Positions 18,538 through 27,608 of a stretch of 64,000 nucleotides of DNA are shown piece after piece. The stretch spans positions 111,373 to 175,372 of the forward strand of contig CAINUN010000083.1 of the NCBI GenBank assembly GCA_903853805.1, read 5' to 3'. Under the pieces are notes generated by a model. The model did not search any database. It was not told the DNA's origin and was given only the letters and a program-made list of their open reading frames with translations. The number at the start of each line of letters is the position of its first letter. Position 1 is the stretch's first letter. A program made the translations under genes and the position numbers. This DNA comes from an uncultured Bacteroidota bacterium. GTDB taxonomy: Bacteria; Bacteroidota; Bacteroidia; Chitinophagales; Chitinophagaceae.

Positions 18538-18586
18538 GCCAGTCTGAGAACAGACCGGCCCCTATAAACCCTATCACCATGAAAAC
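18538..18586. repeat. Hairpin-plus-leader repeat, copy 2
   Basis: The second copy lies 148 bp from the first. The hairpin here is stronger, with stem GTCTG-AGAA-CAGAC inside GCC/GGC ends. On the minus strand it is followed by TTTCTCTTTTT, a good rho-independent terminator for infC. On the plus strand an ATG follows with an open frame of 17 codons. The 18351-18672 gap holds no other recognisable feature. Confidence 0.75.
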
Positions 18587-18672
18587 CTCTTTATGTCGAG
18601 GGACAAATAGTTTTATTAAAAATTGTGAGTAAAGATAATTTCTTAAAATAATTCACCAAAAACATTTTACAC

Positions 18673-19227
18673 CTACTTCTTTTTCTTAGGTGTAAAAATA
18701 GCAATCATACGTCTTCCTTCCATTTTGGGCATTGATTCTAAAGAACCAACTTCAGCTAACCTTTCTGCAAACTTAAGAAGCATCAATTCGCCTCGTTCTT
18801 GAAACATGATAGCACGTCCTTTGAATTGCACATAGCATTTCACCTTATCGCCGTCAATCAAAAACTTTTCAGCGTGTTTTGACTTAAAATCGAAATCATG
18901 ATCATCGGTATTGGGTGTAAAACGAATTTCCTTAACCTCAGATTGTTTCGATTTTGCTTTTTGTTCTTTCTCTTTTTTCTTCTTTTCGTAAAGAAATTTT
19001 TGATAGTCAATTAAACGACAAACAGGTGGCACACCATTCGGTGAAATCTCAACTAAATCCACTTCAAGATCCTGAGCTAATTTAATGGCTTTGGCGATTG
19101 GGTAAACGCCTGGTTCAATGTTTTCTCCAACCACGCGAACTTCAGGCGCGGTGATTTCATCGTTTAGTTTATGTTCTCTTTGTACGACCCTTGGTCTAAA
19201 ATTGGGGTTTCTACCTTTTTTCTGCAT
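18673..19227 (-). CDS. infC: Translation initiation factor IF-3
   Basis: 184 aa. The N-terminal domain begins RNPNFRPRVVQREHKLNDEI with VRVVGENIEPGVYPIAKAIKLA. A Lys-rich linker follows (KKKKEKEQKAK), then the C-terminal domain with IRFTPNTDDHDFDFK, GDKVKCYVQFKGR and ESMPKMEGRRM. IF-3 binds the 30S subunit and checks initiator tRNA and start codon. The start is an ATG, not the AUU of enterobacteria. Unusually, the rpmI and rplT genes that normally follow infC are absent; two tandem hairpin terminators follow instead. Confidence 0.95.
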   Translation of the reverse strand: MQKKGRNPNFRPRVVQREHKLNDEITAPEVRVVGENIEPGVYPIAKAIKLAQDLEVDLVEISPNGVPPVCRLIDYQKFLYEKKKKEKEQKAKSKQSEVKEIRFTPNTDDHDFDFKSKHAEKFLIDGDKVKCYVQFKGRAIMFQERGELMLLKFAERLAEVGSLESMPKMEGRRMIAIFTPKKKK

Positions 19228-19246
19228 TAATATTTTTTAGGCGTGC

Positions 19247-19254
19247 CAAAAATA
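19247..19254 (-). promoter_or_regulatory. -7 element of infC
   Basis: TATTTTTG on the minus strand, a perfect TAnnTTTG, 19 nt upstream of the start at 19227. It indicates that infC has its own promoter here. Confidence 0.45.
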
Positions 19255-19365
19255 ATGTATTTGATATTGAAAAGTGCAAAATGTTCAGATAAATCAAGCA
19301 ATTGATTGAATTATCTTTCCAAAAGACTTTTATGAAAGGATTTTCTTGTGCTAAATTTACATTTT

Positions 19366-20118
19366 ATGAACCGATTTTTTTTGGAAATCACTTATGATGG
19401 TGCAGCCTTTCATGGATCTCAATTGCAAGGGGAAATACCCACTGTTCAGTTGTTTATTAATAAGGCTTTGAGAATTCTATTTAATTTAGAAATCAGTTCT
19501 TTTGGCGCTAGTAGAACTGATGAAGGTGTTCATGCTTTACATTCCTACTATCATTTTGAAACTGAATGTGACCTAATTCCTCAATTACTTTATAAACTTA
19601 ATTGCATCCTTCCAGAAAGCATTGCGGTAAAAGCCATTTACAAATGTGTTGGCGAACCCATTAATGCAAGGTTTGATGCAAAATCAAGAACATATCGCTA
19701 TAGAATTTATTCAACCAAGAATCCTTTTAAATTAAAAAGAGCACATTACTTTCCCTATAGCTTTGATAGAGATTTGCTAAATGAAACTGCTGCTGTTTTG
19801 AAAAATTATAATCACTTCGAAAGCTTTTCAAAGAGAAAAACGCAATCAAAAACCTTTTTATGCAACATAATGGAAAGTTATTGGGAAGAAGATGGTGATG
19901 AATTGCATTATGTTGTAAAGGCAAACCGGTTTTTACGTGGAATGGTTCGGGGTTTGGTAAGTACTCAATTGCAGACAGCTCGTGCAGGTACTTTACAAGA
20001 CTTCATAAAAATAATTGACGCAAACGATTGTACAAAAGCTGATTTTAGTGTGCCTGGGCATGGACTGTATCTTGAAGACATCGAATATCCGATTGAAAAA
20101 TTAGTGCGCGTTTTTTAA
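19366..20118 (+). CDS. truA: tRNA pseudouridine synthase A
   Basis: 250 aa. The start at 19366 (MNRFFLEITYDGAAFHGSQ) matches the conserved family N-terminus better than the in-frame ATG at 19348. The catalytic Asp is D52 in FGASRTDEGVHAL. Other family segments are SRTYRYRI and FLRGMVRGLV. The enzyme makes pseudouridine at positions 38-40 in the tRNA anticodon arm. A TAAATTTA element ends 6 nt before this start, suggesting a very short leader and supporting 19366. A terminator follows. Confidence 0.93.
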   Translation: MNRFFLEITYDGAAFHGSQLQGEIPTVQLFINKALRILFNLEISSFGASRTDEGVHALHSYYHFETECDLIPQLLYKLNCILPESIAVKAIYKCVGEPINARFDAKSRTYRYRIYSTKNPFKLKRAHYFPYSFDRDLLNETAAVLKNYNHFESFSKRKTQSKTFLCNIMESYWEEDGDELHYVVKANRFLRGMVRGLVSTQLQTARAGTLQDFIKIIDANDCTKADFSVPGHGLYLEDIEYPIEKLVRVF

Positions 20119-20144
20119 CTATTACTTTTCAAAATAATGATAAA

Positions 20145-20173
20145 AAAAGCCGCGTAATTAATACGTGGCTTTA
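20145..20173. terminator. Terminator between truA and the lipoprotein gene
   Basis: AAAGCC-CGTA ... TACG-GGCTTT-type stem with A-run and T-run flanks, lying between convergent stops. Confidence 0.65.
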
Positions 20174-20195
20174 AGAAATAATTTAAGAAAAAGCT

Positions 20196-20801
20196 CTACT
20201 TAGTTATGTCAAAATATCCCTTTTGAATATTTACAAAAAAACCTAGAGAATTACGAGGCATCATATAAAATAAACCTTTTATGTGCTGTCCATCATAATC
20301 AAGAATTCTTGCTCTTCCTTCTCCTGCGTAACCTGACACAAAAGAATATTTAGGTCTATTAATAACTGCATTGTAAACTGAGTCAACATCAAGATAATAA
20401 TTACCACCATACACTTGTCCTTCATCATACCAACTAAGTCTTGCTTCATTTCCTGCCACAACATCTTGTGCTCTTAAGTAAAGATGAACACCTGTTTTAG
20501 CTACTCCATTTTTTGTGCCAATAATTTCAATGAAATCAGTTGCTTGACCTGATTGGCTTGTTAGTGTTACTGTTTGAAAAATTGCATCATTGGCTTGCCA
20601 ATAACCTCCACTTAATTCGCAGGACATGGGTGCATTTCCACCCCAGTTAAAGCTTGTGTTATTACCACCTTTGGGGTTGCTTGGATTGACAAACATGCTT
20701 AAGTCTGTCGAAGGGTTAGCATCATACTTCCCATTATTACAGGATGATGCTAAAATTCCAACAGTAAGAACAAACGATGTTGACAAAAGCAGTTTTTTCA
20801 T
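20196..20801 (-). CDS. Hypothetical lipoprotein (201 aa)
   Basis: The start at 20801 (MKKLLLSTSFVLTVGILASSCNNGK) gives a lipoprotein signal with lipobox ASSC; the frame is open to 20915, but that stretch is not signal-like. The mature protein starts with a low-complexity Asn/Gly/Pro linker (NPSNPKGGNNTSFNWGG), then a beta-rich domain with SGYAGEGRARILDYDGQHIKG and a final KGYFDITK strand. It may be a small ligand-binding or surface beta-sandwich; similar Bacteroidota lipoproteins are of unknown function. A good promoter candidate lies directly upstream. Confidence 0.75.
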   Translation of the reverse strand: MKKLLLSTSFVLTVGILASSCNNGKYDANPSTDLSMFVNPSNPKGGNNTSFNWGGNAPMSCELSGGYWQANDAIFQTVTLTSQSGQATDFIEIIGTKNGVAKTGVHLYLRAQDVVAGNEARLSWYDEGQVYGGNYYLDVDSVYNAVINRPKYSFVSGYAGEGRARILDYDGQHIKGLFYMMPRNSLGFFVNIQKGYFDITK

Positions 20802-20819
20802 AAAGAAAATATTATTGGC

Positions 20820-20850
20820 TAAAGATACTAAGTAGGTTTTATTTTCAAAA
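20820..20850 (-). promoter_or_regulatory. Promoter of the 201-aa lipoprotein gene
   Basis: On the minus strand TTG is followed by 18 nt and TATCTTTA (20820-20827), one mismatch from TAnnTTTG. The start codon is 18 nt downstream. Both the -33 and -7 elements fit Bacteroidota sigma-A spacing. Confidence 0.55.
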
Positions 20851-21326
20851 AAATAGTCTTTGTATTTTGCATAAAGAAGGCATGTTGAATATTTCAACTG
20901 GTATACAATAATCATTTAAAATTACTTTAAAGTCCACTCTTTAGACTGTTAAATATTATCTATCGGTCAGTCGAAAAACAAATTTACTACATTTTTCAGT
21001 TACTGATTTTCAAGTTCCTTTCCATAGTTCGTTTAAAATATTGGCAAAATGTATTGTCTTTAATGAAGATAAAATTCAACGTGCGGCGAATAAAAAATGA
21101 GGTTAGTAGTTGCCTATTTTTTGCTAATACCAATAATATATGCTGCAATTTTTGCAAGAATCCATAATCCAACAAATGATGGTAGCAAAAAATGCAAAAA
21201 TAGAAGCAGAAAAATTCAAGTCTGCATTCTATTAGTATTCCATGCAATTTTCAAAAAACGAACCACTGAAATCAATTAGCAACCTCTTCATTCTTATCCA
21301 ACCTTTACATCATAAAATTATAAAAA
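20851..21326. other. Gene-poor stretch upstream of the CsgG-like gene
   Basis: No convincing gene, RNA or repeat was found here. A 60-codon plus-strand frame (21097-21279) begins with hydrophobic residues but then becomes Lys/Arg/Asn-rich like translated A-rich DNA; it is not called. The promoter of the CsgG-like gene must lie in this stretch but no clear element was seen. Confidence 0.4.
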
Positions 21327-22478
21327 ATGAACCGAAAAAAACTTTCTCTAGGGCTAATGATGTTGAGCGTATTACTGTTTTCAACATCACTCCATTTATC
21401 TGCTCAAAACACTCCCAAGCAAGTTATTGCAGTCTTAAACATTGATAGCAAAGGCTTGACTTATGATGCCTCAAGTATGGGCAACCTTGTAAGAATTGAA
21501 TTGGATAAAACAGGAATCTATTCAGTGTTAGACAAGTACGAAGTAGCAGAAGTACTCTCAAGAAACAAGATTGAAATGTCAACTTGTTTTTCTAAATCTT
21601 GTCTAGTTCAAACAGGAAAATTGTTGAATGCTCAAAAAATGCTTGGCGGAAGCATTGAACTTCTTGACGAGAAAATCGTCATCACACTCAAACTGATTGA
21701 TGTGGAAACTGGGGATATTGAGAAAAGCAACGTAACCGAGTATCTCAATCTTCCAGAAATTCAAAAAATGGTTCGGGTTTCTGTCATGAGAATTGTTGGT
21801 ATAGAACCTGACATAACTATGGCCAATCAATTGGTAGACTATGATGTGCCTATTCAAAGCCCCAAGAATGCATTGAGACTTAATGGTCCAAGAATGGGAT
21901 TTGCAACAACAATGGGTGATGTAGGAAAAATATTGACCCAAAATAAAAACGTAGGTGGCTTTGAGATGTTTCCAGTCAATTTTGAATTTGGATGGCAACA
22001 AGAGTTTCAATATATCAGTGCTGGCAATTTTCAGGCGCTTGTAGAAAATGTTTTTTTGATTTCGGGTTTGGAAAGCGGAAGGGTCATTCCTACTTATGCG
22101 GCATTACTCGGTTTTCGTTTCGGTAAAAAAGCATGGGAATTTGGTTTTGGTCCATCCTTCCGTTTGGTGCAAAAAGCGAATGGATATTATGATGATAACA
22201 ACAAGTGGAATTTGGTTGAAGATTGGAATCAATCCGGCACTATTCCTTATGAAATCATCAATCGTTTAGACAGTCGTGGTGATGTTAAATTATCAACTGG
22301 TTTGGTCATTGCTGTAGGTCGTACGTTTCATTCCGGCTATTTAAACATTCCGTTGAATGTATATGTTGCTCCAGGGAAAGATGGTACAAACTTCGGTGCC
22401 ACTTTCGGCTTTAATATTCAGAAAAAGGATTTGAACGGAAGAAAGAAGGAAGCATCAAACAAATCTTCTGAACATTAA
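21327..22478 (+). CDS. CsgG/TolB-like secreted protein
   Basis: 383 aa with a signal peptide (about residues 1-27, ending LSAQ). The N-terminal domain (about 30-180) reads VIAVLNIDSKGLTYDASSMGNLVRIELDKTG, LDKYEVAEVL, CLVQTGKLLNAQKMLGGSI and GDIEKS. This is the alpha/beta fold shared by CsgG, LpoB and TolB N-terminal domains. The C-terminal part (about 200-370) is beta-rich with aromatic residues (EFGWQQEFQYIS, LGFRFGKKAWEFGFGPSF), like an outer-membrane or porin-type region. A role in envelope assembly or secretion is plausible but not shown. It precedes the two propeller proteins in the same direction. Confidence 0.65.
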   Translation: MNRKKLSLGLMMLSVLLFSTSLHLSAQNTPKQVIAVLNIDSKGLTYDASSMGNLVRIELDKTGIYSVLDKYEVAEVLSRNKIEMSTCFSKSCLVQTGKLLNAQKMLGGSIELLDEKIVITLKLIDVETGDIEKSNVTEYLNLPEIQKMVRVSVMRIVGIEPDITMANQLVDYDVPIQSPKNALRLNGPRMGFATTMGDVGKILTQNKNVGGFEMFPVNFEFGWQQEFQYISAGNFQALVENVFLISGLESGRVIPTYAALLGFRFGKKAWEFGFGPSFRLVQKANGYYDDNNKWNLVEDWNQSGTIPYEIINRLDSRGDVKLSTGLVIAVGRTFHSGYLNIPLNVYVAPGKDGTNFGATFGFNIQKKDLNGRKKEASNKSSEH

Positions 22479-22616
22479 GAAGTGACTAATTTCCACAAAT
22501 AAAAAAGAGAATTCATGTTTTCGGGGTTTCCTTCATATCTGTTGACTGGTAATTCACAAGATTATTATTAGAATAAAATATTTAATTATTTGATTAAAAT
22601 ACAAAAAACAACTTTT

Positions 22617-24266
22617 ATGAAAAAGCAAGTACTATTAATTGTTGCAATACTGTTATTGGCAGTGAGTTTTGTAAATGCACAAACACCGAATTGGCTATGG
22701 GCAAAAAGCGCAGAAGGAGCAGGCAGTGATTTTTCCCAAAGCGTAACCACTGATGCTGTCGGAAATATTATTGTAACTGGTTTTTTTTATAGCCCCACTA
22801 TCACTTTAGGAACCACTATTTTGACAAATGCTGTCAGTTCTAGCGATTCTAGCGATTTTTTTATTGTGAAATATGATGTCAATGGCAATGTGCTTTGGGC
22901 AAAAAGTGCAGGAGGAAATAGTAATGATGAAGGATATAGCGTAACCACTGATGTAGGTGGGAACATTATTGTAACTGGTTATTTCGCTAGCCCCACTATT
23001 ACTTTCGGTACTACCACTTTGACAAATGCAGGATACGGCAATATTTTTATTGTAAAATATGCCAGCAATGGCAACGTGTTATGGGCAAAAAGCGCAGGAG
23101 GAGCTGGAAATGATGGGAGTGCTATCGTAACTACCGATGTGGGCGGCAATATTATTGTAAGTGGTTCTTTTAAAAGTAACACTATTACGTTCGGAACAAC
23201 TACTTTGACAAATACTGAAAATTCCACTCATTTTAGCGATTTTTTTATTGTAAAATTTAACAGCAACGGCAACGTGCTGTGGGCAAAAAAAGCAGGAGAA
23301 TTTTTTAATGATGGGGCATCTAGTGTAACAACTGATGCAGGTGGAAACATTATTGTAGTTGGTATTTTTGAAAATTCTACAATAACTTTCGGCACTACCA
23401 CTTTGACAACTGAAGGTTGTTTCATTGTGAAATATGACGGCAATGGTAATGTGCTGTGGGCAAAAAAAGCAGGAGGACACCCTGATAAAGGCTATAGCAT
23501 AACCACCGATGCAGGAGGAAATATTATTGTAACTGGTGAATTTTATAGTCCTACCATCACTTTCGGAACTATTACATTGACAAACGTGAACAGTACTAAC
23601 TCTTTTAGCGATTTCTTTATTGTAAAATATGACGGCAACGGCAATGTGCTATGGGCAAAAAGCGCAGGTGGAATTATGGTGGATTATGGCATTAGTGTAA
23701 CCACAGATGCAGGCGACAATATAATTGTAACCGGTTCTTTTAATAGTTCCACCATCACATTCGGAAGTACCACTTTAGTAAATGCTGGCGATTGTAATGT
23801 TTTTATTGTAAAATATGACAGCAACGGCAATGTGTTATGGGCGAAAAGCGTAGGAGGAAATGTATATGATTCTGGTGAAGGCGTAATAACTGATGCAATT
23901 GGAAATATTTTTGTAACTGGTTCTTTTAATAGCCCCACTATCACTTTCGGAACTACTACCTTAACAAATAATATGACTAATGTAAGCTCAGATTTTTTTC
24001 TTGCAAAATTAGATGCTACTAATGGTGTAAAAGATATCCCAACTTCCCAAATCTCCATCTTCCCAAATCCCACTAATAGTCAAGTAATTATCAAAGGTAT
24101 CACTCATCCTACGGTACTGGTCTATAACCTTATGGGTCAAAAAGTAGCAGCTTCACAAGGTTGTAATGAAGTTAGTCTTGCAACCCTACCTCCGGGTATG
24201 TATATGGTGCAGGTTTTTAGCAAAGACATGGCGATGGTAAAGAGCGAAAAAGTAGTGAAGGAATAA
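22617..24266 (+). CDS. SBBP-repeat beta-propeller protein with T9SS sorting tail
   Basis: 549 aa. The start at 22617 gives a signal peptide (MKKQVLLIVAILLLAVSFVNAQ); an upstream in-frame TTG at 22590 is less likely. Seven repeats of about 60 residues follow, each with NGNVLWAKSAGG, VTTDAGGNIIVTG and TITFGTTTLTN motifs. These are SBBP-type repeats, and seven suggests one closed seven-bladed propeller. The C-terminus is a T9SS type A tail (ISIFPNPTNSQVII ... KSEKVVKE). The DNA repeats themselves are similar, which explains false frames on the minus strand. Expected role: exported surface or extracellular protein, function unknown. Confidence 0.88.
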   Translation: MKKQVLLIVAILLLAVSFVNAQTPNWLWAKSAEGAGSDFSQSVTTDAVGNIIVTGFFYSPTITLGTTILTNAVSSSDSSDFFIVKYDVNGNVLWAKSAGGNSNDEGYSVTTDVGGNIIVTGYFASPTITFGTTTLTNAGYGNIFIVKYASNGNVLWAKSAGGAGNDGSAIVTTDVGGNIIVSGSFKSNTITFGTTTLTNTENSTHFSDFFIVKFNSNGNVLWAKKAGEFFNDGASSVTTDAGGNIIVVGIFENSTITFGTTTLTTEGCFIVKYDGNGNVLWAKKAGGHPDKGYSITTDAGGNIIVTGEFYSPTITFGTITLTNVNSTNSFSDFFIVKYDGNGNVLWAKSAGGIMVDYGISVTTDAGDNIIVTGSFNSSTITFGSTTLVNAGDCNVFIVKYDSNGNVLWAKSVGGNVYDSGEGVITDAIGNIFVTGSFNSPTITFGTTTLTNNMTNVSSDFFLAKLDATNGVKDIPTSQISIFPNPTNSQVIIKGITHPTVLVYNLMGQKVAASQGCNEVSLATLPPGMYMVQVFSKDMAMVKSEKVVKE

Positions 24267-24325
24267 TATTACTCAACTAGATAAACAATAAAAAATAATT
24301 CTAACTAACAAATAAAAATAATTCT

Positions 24326-25321
24326 ATGAAACAACATACATGCGTAAAAATAATGGTAGTGGCTTTATTGTTCCTGTTTTCTTGTAAGAAAAACGATTCA
24401 AATACCACACAACCAAGTTTAGGAAATGTTTATGTAGCAGGTATCTACCTAGACAGTTTTGGCACTGCGCTGCCAGTAGTATGGGAGAATGGTAAGGCTA
24501 CGATTTTAGATTCAATTTCTGGAAGTGCTAATTGTGTATTTGTCTCCAATAATGATGTTTATGTGTGTGGCTTAGCAAATAACAATAACAAATCCTGTGC
24601 TGTTATTTGGAAAAACAATACAAAAATTTATGTTGATTCAACTAATGAAACTGATTTCTTTTCTCTGTGTGAAGATGGGAACAATGTTTATGCTGTTGGT
24701 TATTCAAATTTTGCTGGCTCATCCTGTCCAATATTATGGAAAAACGGAATTATTACAAAACTTTCCTCTGATAAAGGAGCTGCATCAACTATTAAGGTAC
24801 ATGAAGGCAATGAGTACGTAGTTGGATACATTGAGGTTGGTGGACAGTATAGAGCAGTTTGTTGGAAAAATGGCGTAGCCCAATATCTTTCAAATGATAA
24901 TTCTTCTGCGTATTCTATTGGCTGTTCTGGTTCCGACGTTTACATTCTTGGAAGCACACAAGATTCTAATTTGCAAACACATAACGTAGTTTGGAAAAAC
25001 GGCAACCTGATTAAAACAAGTGCTCTTAATGAAAATTATTCGTCTTTGTATGTTGTGAACAACGATATATATTTATCTGGAGAAGTTTTTCAAAACAACA
25101 ATGATATACCTACTATTTGGAAGAATAATACGTCTTCTACTCTCCCTGGAATTTTATCGTATAACAACACGGATGGATTATGCGTAAATGGGAGTAATGT
25201 TTATGTTGTAGGAGATACATATTTCGATACCAATTTATCTAAACCCGTAATTTGGAAAAACAGAACTGCTACTCTTCTTTCGGATAGAATGGGTAGAGCC
25301 TATTCAGTTTTTGTTAACTAA
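24326..25321 (+). CDS. Propeller-repeat lipoprotein
   Basis: 331 aa. The lipoprotein signal ends LLFLFSCKKND with Cys as lipidation site. The mature protein has seven repeats of roughly 45 residues marked by WENGK, WKNNT, WKNGI, WKNGV, WKNGN, WKNNT and WKNRT, each followed by a NDVYVxG-type strand. This implies a seven-bladed beta-propeller anchored by lipid, in contrast to the neighbouring T9SS-exported propeller. It lies 59 bp downstream of that gene in the same direction and is likely co-transcribed; a strong terminator follows. Function unknown. Confidence 0.8.
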   Translation: MKQHTCVKIMVVALLFLFSCKKNDSNTTQPSLGNVYVAGIYLDSFGTALPVVWENGKATILDSISGSANCVFVSNNDVYVCGLANNNNKSCAVIWKNNTKIYVDSTNETDFFSLCEDGNNVYAVGYSNFAGSSCPILWKNGIITKLSSDKGAASTIKVHEGNEYVVGYIEVGGQYRAVCWKNGVAQYLSNDNSSAYSIGCSGSDVYILGSTQDSNLQTHNVVWKNGNLIKTSALNENYSSLYVVNNDIYLSGEVFQNNNDIPTIWKNNTSSTLPGILSYNNTDGLCVNGSNVYVVGDTYFDTNLSKPVIWKNRTATLLSDRMGRAYSVFVN

Positions 25322-25334
25322 AAAAACCAATGGG

Positions 25335-25366
25335 AAAAGGGAATCTGAATAATTAGATTCCCTTTT
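25335..25366. terminator. Strong bidirectional terminator
   Basis: AAAGGGAATCT - 8-9 nt loop - AGATTCCCTTT with T-run, between the convergent propeller lipoprotein gene and aspS. Confidence 0.85.
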
Positions 25367-25375
25367 TCTTATTAC

Positions 25376-27142
25376 TTATTTCATAAACAACCCCAATTCA
25401 TCCAATTGTTTTTGATCAATAGAGGAAGGTGCATCGAGCATCACATCCCTTCCCGCATTGTTTTTAGGGAAGGCTATGAAATCGCGGATGGTTTCTTGAC
25501 CGCCCAACAAAGAACAAAGCCTATCAAATCCAAACGCTATTCCTCCATGTGGTGGCGCACCATAATCGAACGCTCCAAGTAAGAAACCAAATTTTTCTTG
25601 TGCTTCTTCTTTACTCATGCCCAAGGCTGCAAACATTTTTTCTTGAAGGTCTCTTTGGAAAATACGAATAGAACCACCTCCTATTTCTGTTCCGTTGAGC
25701 ACAATATCGTAGGCATTGGCTTTGATTTCTCCATATCGTTCGGGGGTGTTCATCAGTTCCACTTGGTCGGGGCGCGGAGATGTGAACGGATGATGGCGTG
25801 CTACCCAACGGTTTTCTTCTTCGGCATATTCGAATAAAGGAAAATCAATCACCCAAAGCGGTTTGTAATCATCAGGATTTCTAAAGCCTAGACGCTCACC
25901 CATTTCCAAACGAAGTTCGCTCATGGCTTTGCGTGTGCGGGTTTCTTTGCCTGCAAGCACAAGTATTAAATCGCCTTTTTCAGCGTTACAAAATGCTGCT
26001 AATGCTTGTTGTTTTTCTTCAGTAAAAAACTTGTCAACGCTGCTTTTGTAACTTCCATCGGTGTTGTTTTTAAAATACAACAAACCCGTCATTCCTATTT
26101 GCGGACGTTTTACCCATTCGGTCATTTCATCGAGTTGTTTGCGGGTATATTCGCTCGCTCCTTTTACTACAATGGCAAGAATGGATTCGGCTTCATTGGT
26201 CACTTTAAAGTCAATGTCGTTTAGTGCATCACAAAACACTTTCCCTTCCGGTTTTAGGTTTTGAATTTTCATTTCAAACCTGATATCGGGCTTGTCGTTT
26301 CCATAATGCCACATGGCGTCATCGAAAGTCATTCTAGGAAAAGCTTCTTGGATGTCAACTCCTTTGATGTCTTTGAAAACATGTTTGAATAAGCCTTCAA
26401 AGGTTTGCAAAATATCTTCTTGTTCCACAAAACTCATTTCACAGTCTACTTGTGTAAACTCAGGCTGGCGGTCGGCTCGAAGGTCTTCGTCTCTAAAGCA
26501 TTTAACGATTTGATAGTAGCGGTCATAGCCACTCACCATCAACAATTGTTTAAAGGTTTGCGGGCTTTGTGGCAGGGCATAAAACTGTCCTTCGTTCATG
26601 CGCGAAGGCACTACAAAATCTCTTGCGCCTTCGGGTGTTGATTTAATAAGGAAAGGAGTTTCAATGTCCCAAAAACCTTTGGTGTCTAAGTAATTTCTTA
26701 CTGAACGATTTACCCGATAGCGTAGTTCTAAATTCTTTTTCAAAGGACTGCGGCGAAGGTCGAGGTAGCGGTATTTCATGCGCAATTCGTCGCCGCCATC
26801 GGTGTATTCTTCAATAGTGAAAGGCGGTGTGGCTGCTGCATTGAGGATGGAAAATTCTTGCACTTCTATTTCAATATCGCCTGTAGGCAACTTGGGATTT
26901 TTATTGCTTCGTTCCACCACTTTTCCTTTGGCTTGCAATACAAACTCGCGCCCTAAAGGTGTGGCATCTAATTGGGTATTGAGGCTTTCATTGAAAAACA
27001 ACTGACTGATGCCATAGCGGTCGCGGAGATCAACAAAAGTGATGCTGCCAAACTTGCGAACGGTTTGCACCCAACCTGCTAGGGTAACTGTTTCACCAAC
27101 CTGTTCTATTCCTAATTGTCCACAATCATGTGTGCGATACAT
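25376..27142 (-). CDS. aspS: Aspartyl-tRNA synthetase (bacterial type)
   Basis: 588 aa, the usual bacterial length with an inserted GAD domain. The N-terminal OB-fold ([23 protein letters not shown]) binds the anticodon. Class II motif 2 reads [16 protein letters not shown] and motif 3 [25 protein letters not shown]. The enzyme charges tRNA-Asp (and tRNA-Asn if non-discriminating; this cannot be settled by eye). All catalytic parts are intact. It is monocistronic. Confidence 0.97.
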   Translation of the reverse strand: MYRTHDCGQLGIEQVGETVTLAGWVQTVRKFGSITFVDLRDRYGISQLFFNESLNTQLDATPLGREFVLQAKGKVVERSNKNPKLPTGDIEIEVQEFSILNAAATPPFTIEEYTDGGDELRMKYRYLDLRRSPLKKNLELRYRVNRSVRNYLDTKGFWDIETPFLIKSTPEGARDFVVPSRMNEGQFYALPQSPQTFKQLLMVSGYDRYYQIVKCFRDEDLRADRQPEFTQVDCEMSFVEQEDILQTFEGLFKHVFKDIKGVDIQEAFPRMTFDDAMWHYGNDKPDIRFEMKIQNLKPEGKVFCDALNDIDFKVTNEAESILAIVVKGASEYTRKQLDEMTEWVKRPQIGMTGLLYFKNNTDGSYKSSVDKFFTEEKQQALAAFCNAEKGDLILVLAGKETRTRKAMSELRLEMGERLGFRNPDDYKPLWVIDFPLFEYAEEENRWVARHHPFTSPRPDQVELMNTPERYGEIKANAYDIVLNGTEIGGGSIRIFQRDLQEKMFAALGMSKEEAQEKFGFLLGAFDYGAPPHGGIAFGFDRLCSLLGGQETIRDFIAFPKNNAGRDVMLDAPSSIDQKQLDELGLFMK

Positions 27143-27238
27143 AAAATTTCTTTAAAACGCTGCAAGATACTATTAGGAGATATTATTGGGAAAAATGGTT
27201 TGCAGATGAAAATAGTTGCAACGTCAATATCAATTTTA

Positions 27239-27279
27239 AGGTTAAACCTCAAAAATTGTAAACCAATTGGTTAACTTTG
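27239..27279 (+). promoter_or_regulatory. Promoter and two palindromic operators of the HigA-like gene
   Basis: A perfect palindrome AGGTTAAACCT (27239-27249, odd-centred) and a second perfect 12-bp palindrome AACCAATTGGTT (27261-27272) lie directly before and overlap by one base the perfect -7 element TAACTTTG (27272-27279). This is the layout expected for autorepression by the downstream HTH protein. No TTG -33 element was found at standard spacing. Confidence 0.55.
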
Positions 27280-27315
27280 CCATCGTCAAAATAAAACTTG
27301 TTGCAAACCTAAAAA

Positions 27316-27606
27316 ATGAGAAAACTAAAAACATTTGAAGAACTACTCGACCAAAAATACGGTGAATTAGGCTCGGCTAAAAGAACTGCCTTTGAAGGAA
27401 AAGCCATGATTTTTTCGGTAAGTGAAATGCTCAAAAATGCACGCAAAGAGGCTGGCTTGACACAAGAGCAATTGGCATTAAAAGTGGGCACTCAAAAAAC
27501 TTACATATCACGAATTGAAAATGGGAAATCAGACATTCAGCTTTCAACACTTTACAAAGTTTTTGAAGAAGGACTAGGAAAACGTTTAACAATTTCAATT
27601 GAGTAA
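27316..27606 (+). CDS. XRE-family HigA-like antitoxin or regulator
   Basis: 96 aa. The C-terminal half is a classic HTH: LKNARKEAGLTQEQLALKVGTQKTYISRIENGKSDIQ-type helices with YISRIENG as recognition helix. The N-terminal half (FEELLDQKYGELGSAKRTAFEGKAMIF) matches HigA-type antitoxins. In HigBA systems the toxin gene normally lies just upstream; the 170 bp before this gene contain none, and downstream is a DUF721 gene. It is therefore an orphan antitoxin or a domesticated regulator. Two palindromes overlap its promoter. Confidence 0.8.
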   Translation: MRKLKTFEELLDQKYGELGSAKRTAFEGKAMIFSVSEMLKNARKEAGLTQEQLALKVGTQKTYISRIENGKSDIQLSTLYKVFEEGLGKRLTISIE

Positions 27607-27608
27607 AA

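Noticed and set aside
21097..21279. Possible 60-aa membrane protein
   Set aside because: Only the first 20 codons look hydrophobic; the rest is Lys/Arg/Asn-rich, there is no promoter or neighbour support, and the opposite strand is also open.
22979..24073. Several minus-strand frames within the SBBP gene
   Set aside because: They are shadows created by the repeated sequence of the plus-strand propeller gene.
27143..27315. HigB toxin upstream of the HigA-like gene
   Set aside because: The 170-bp gap holds no frame of suitable length; only promoter and palindromes are present.
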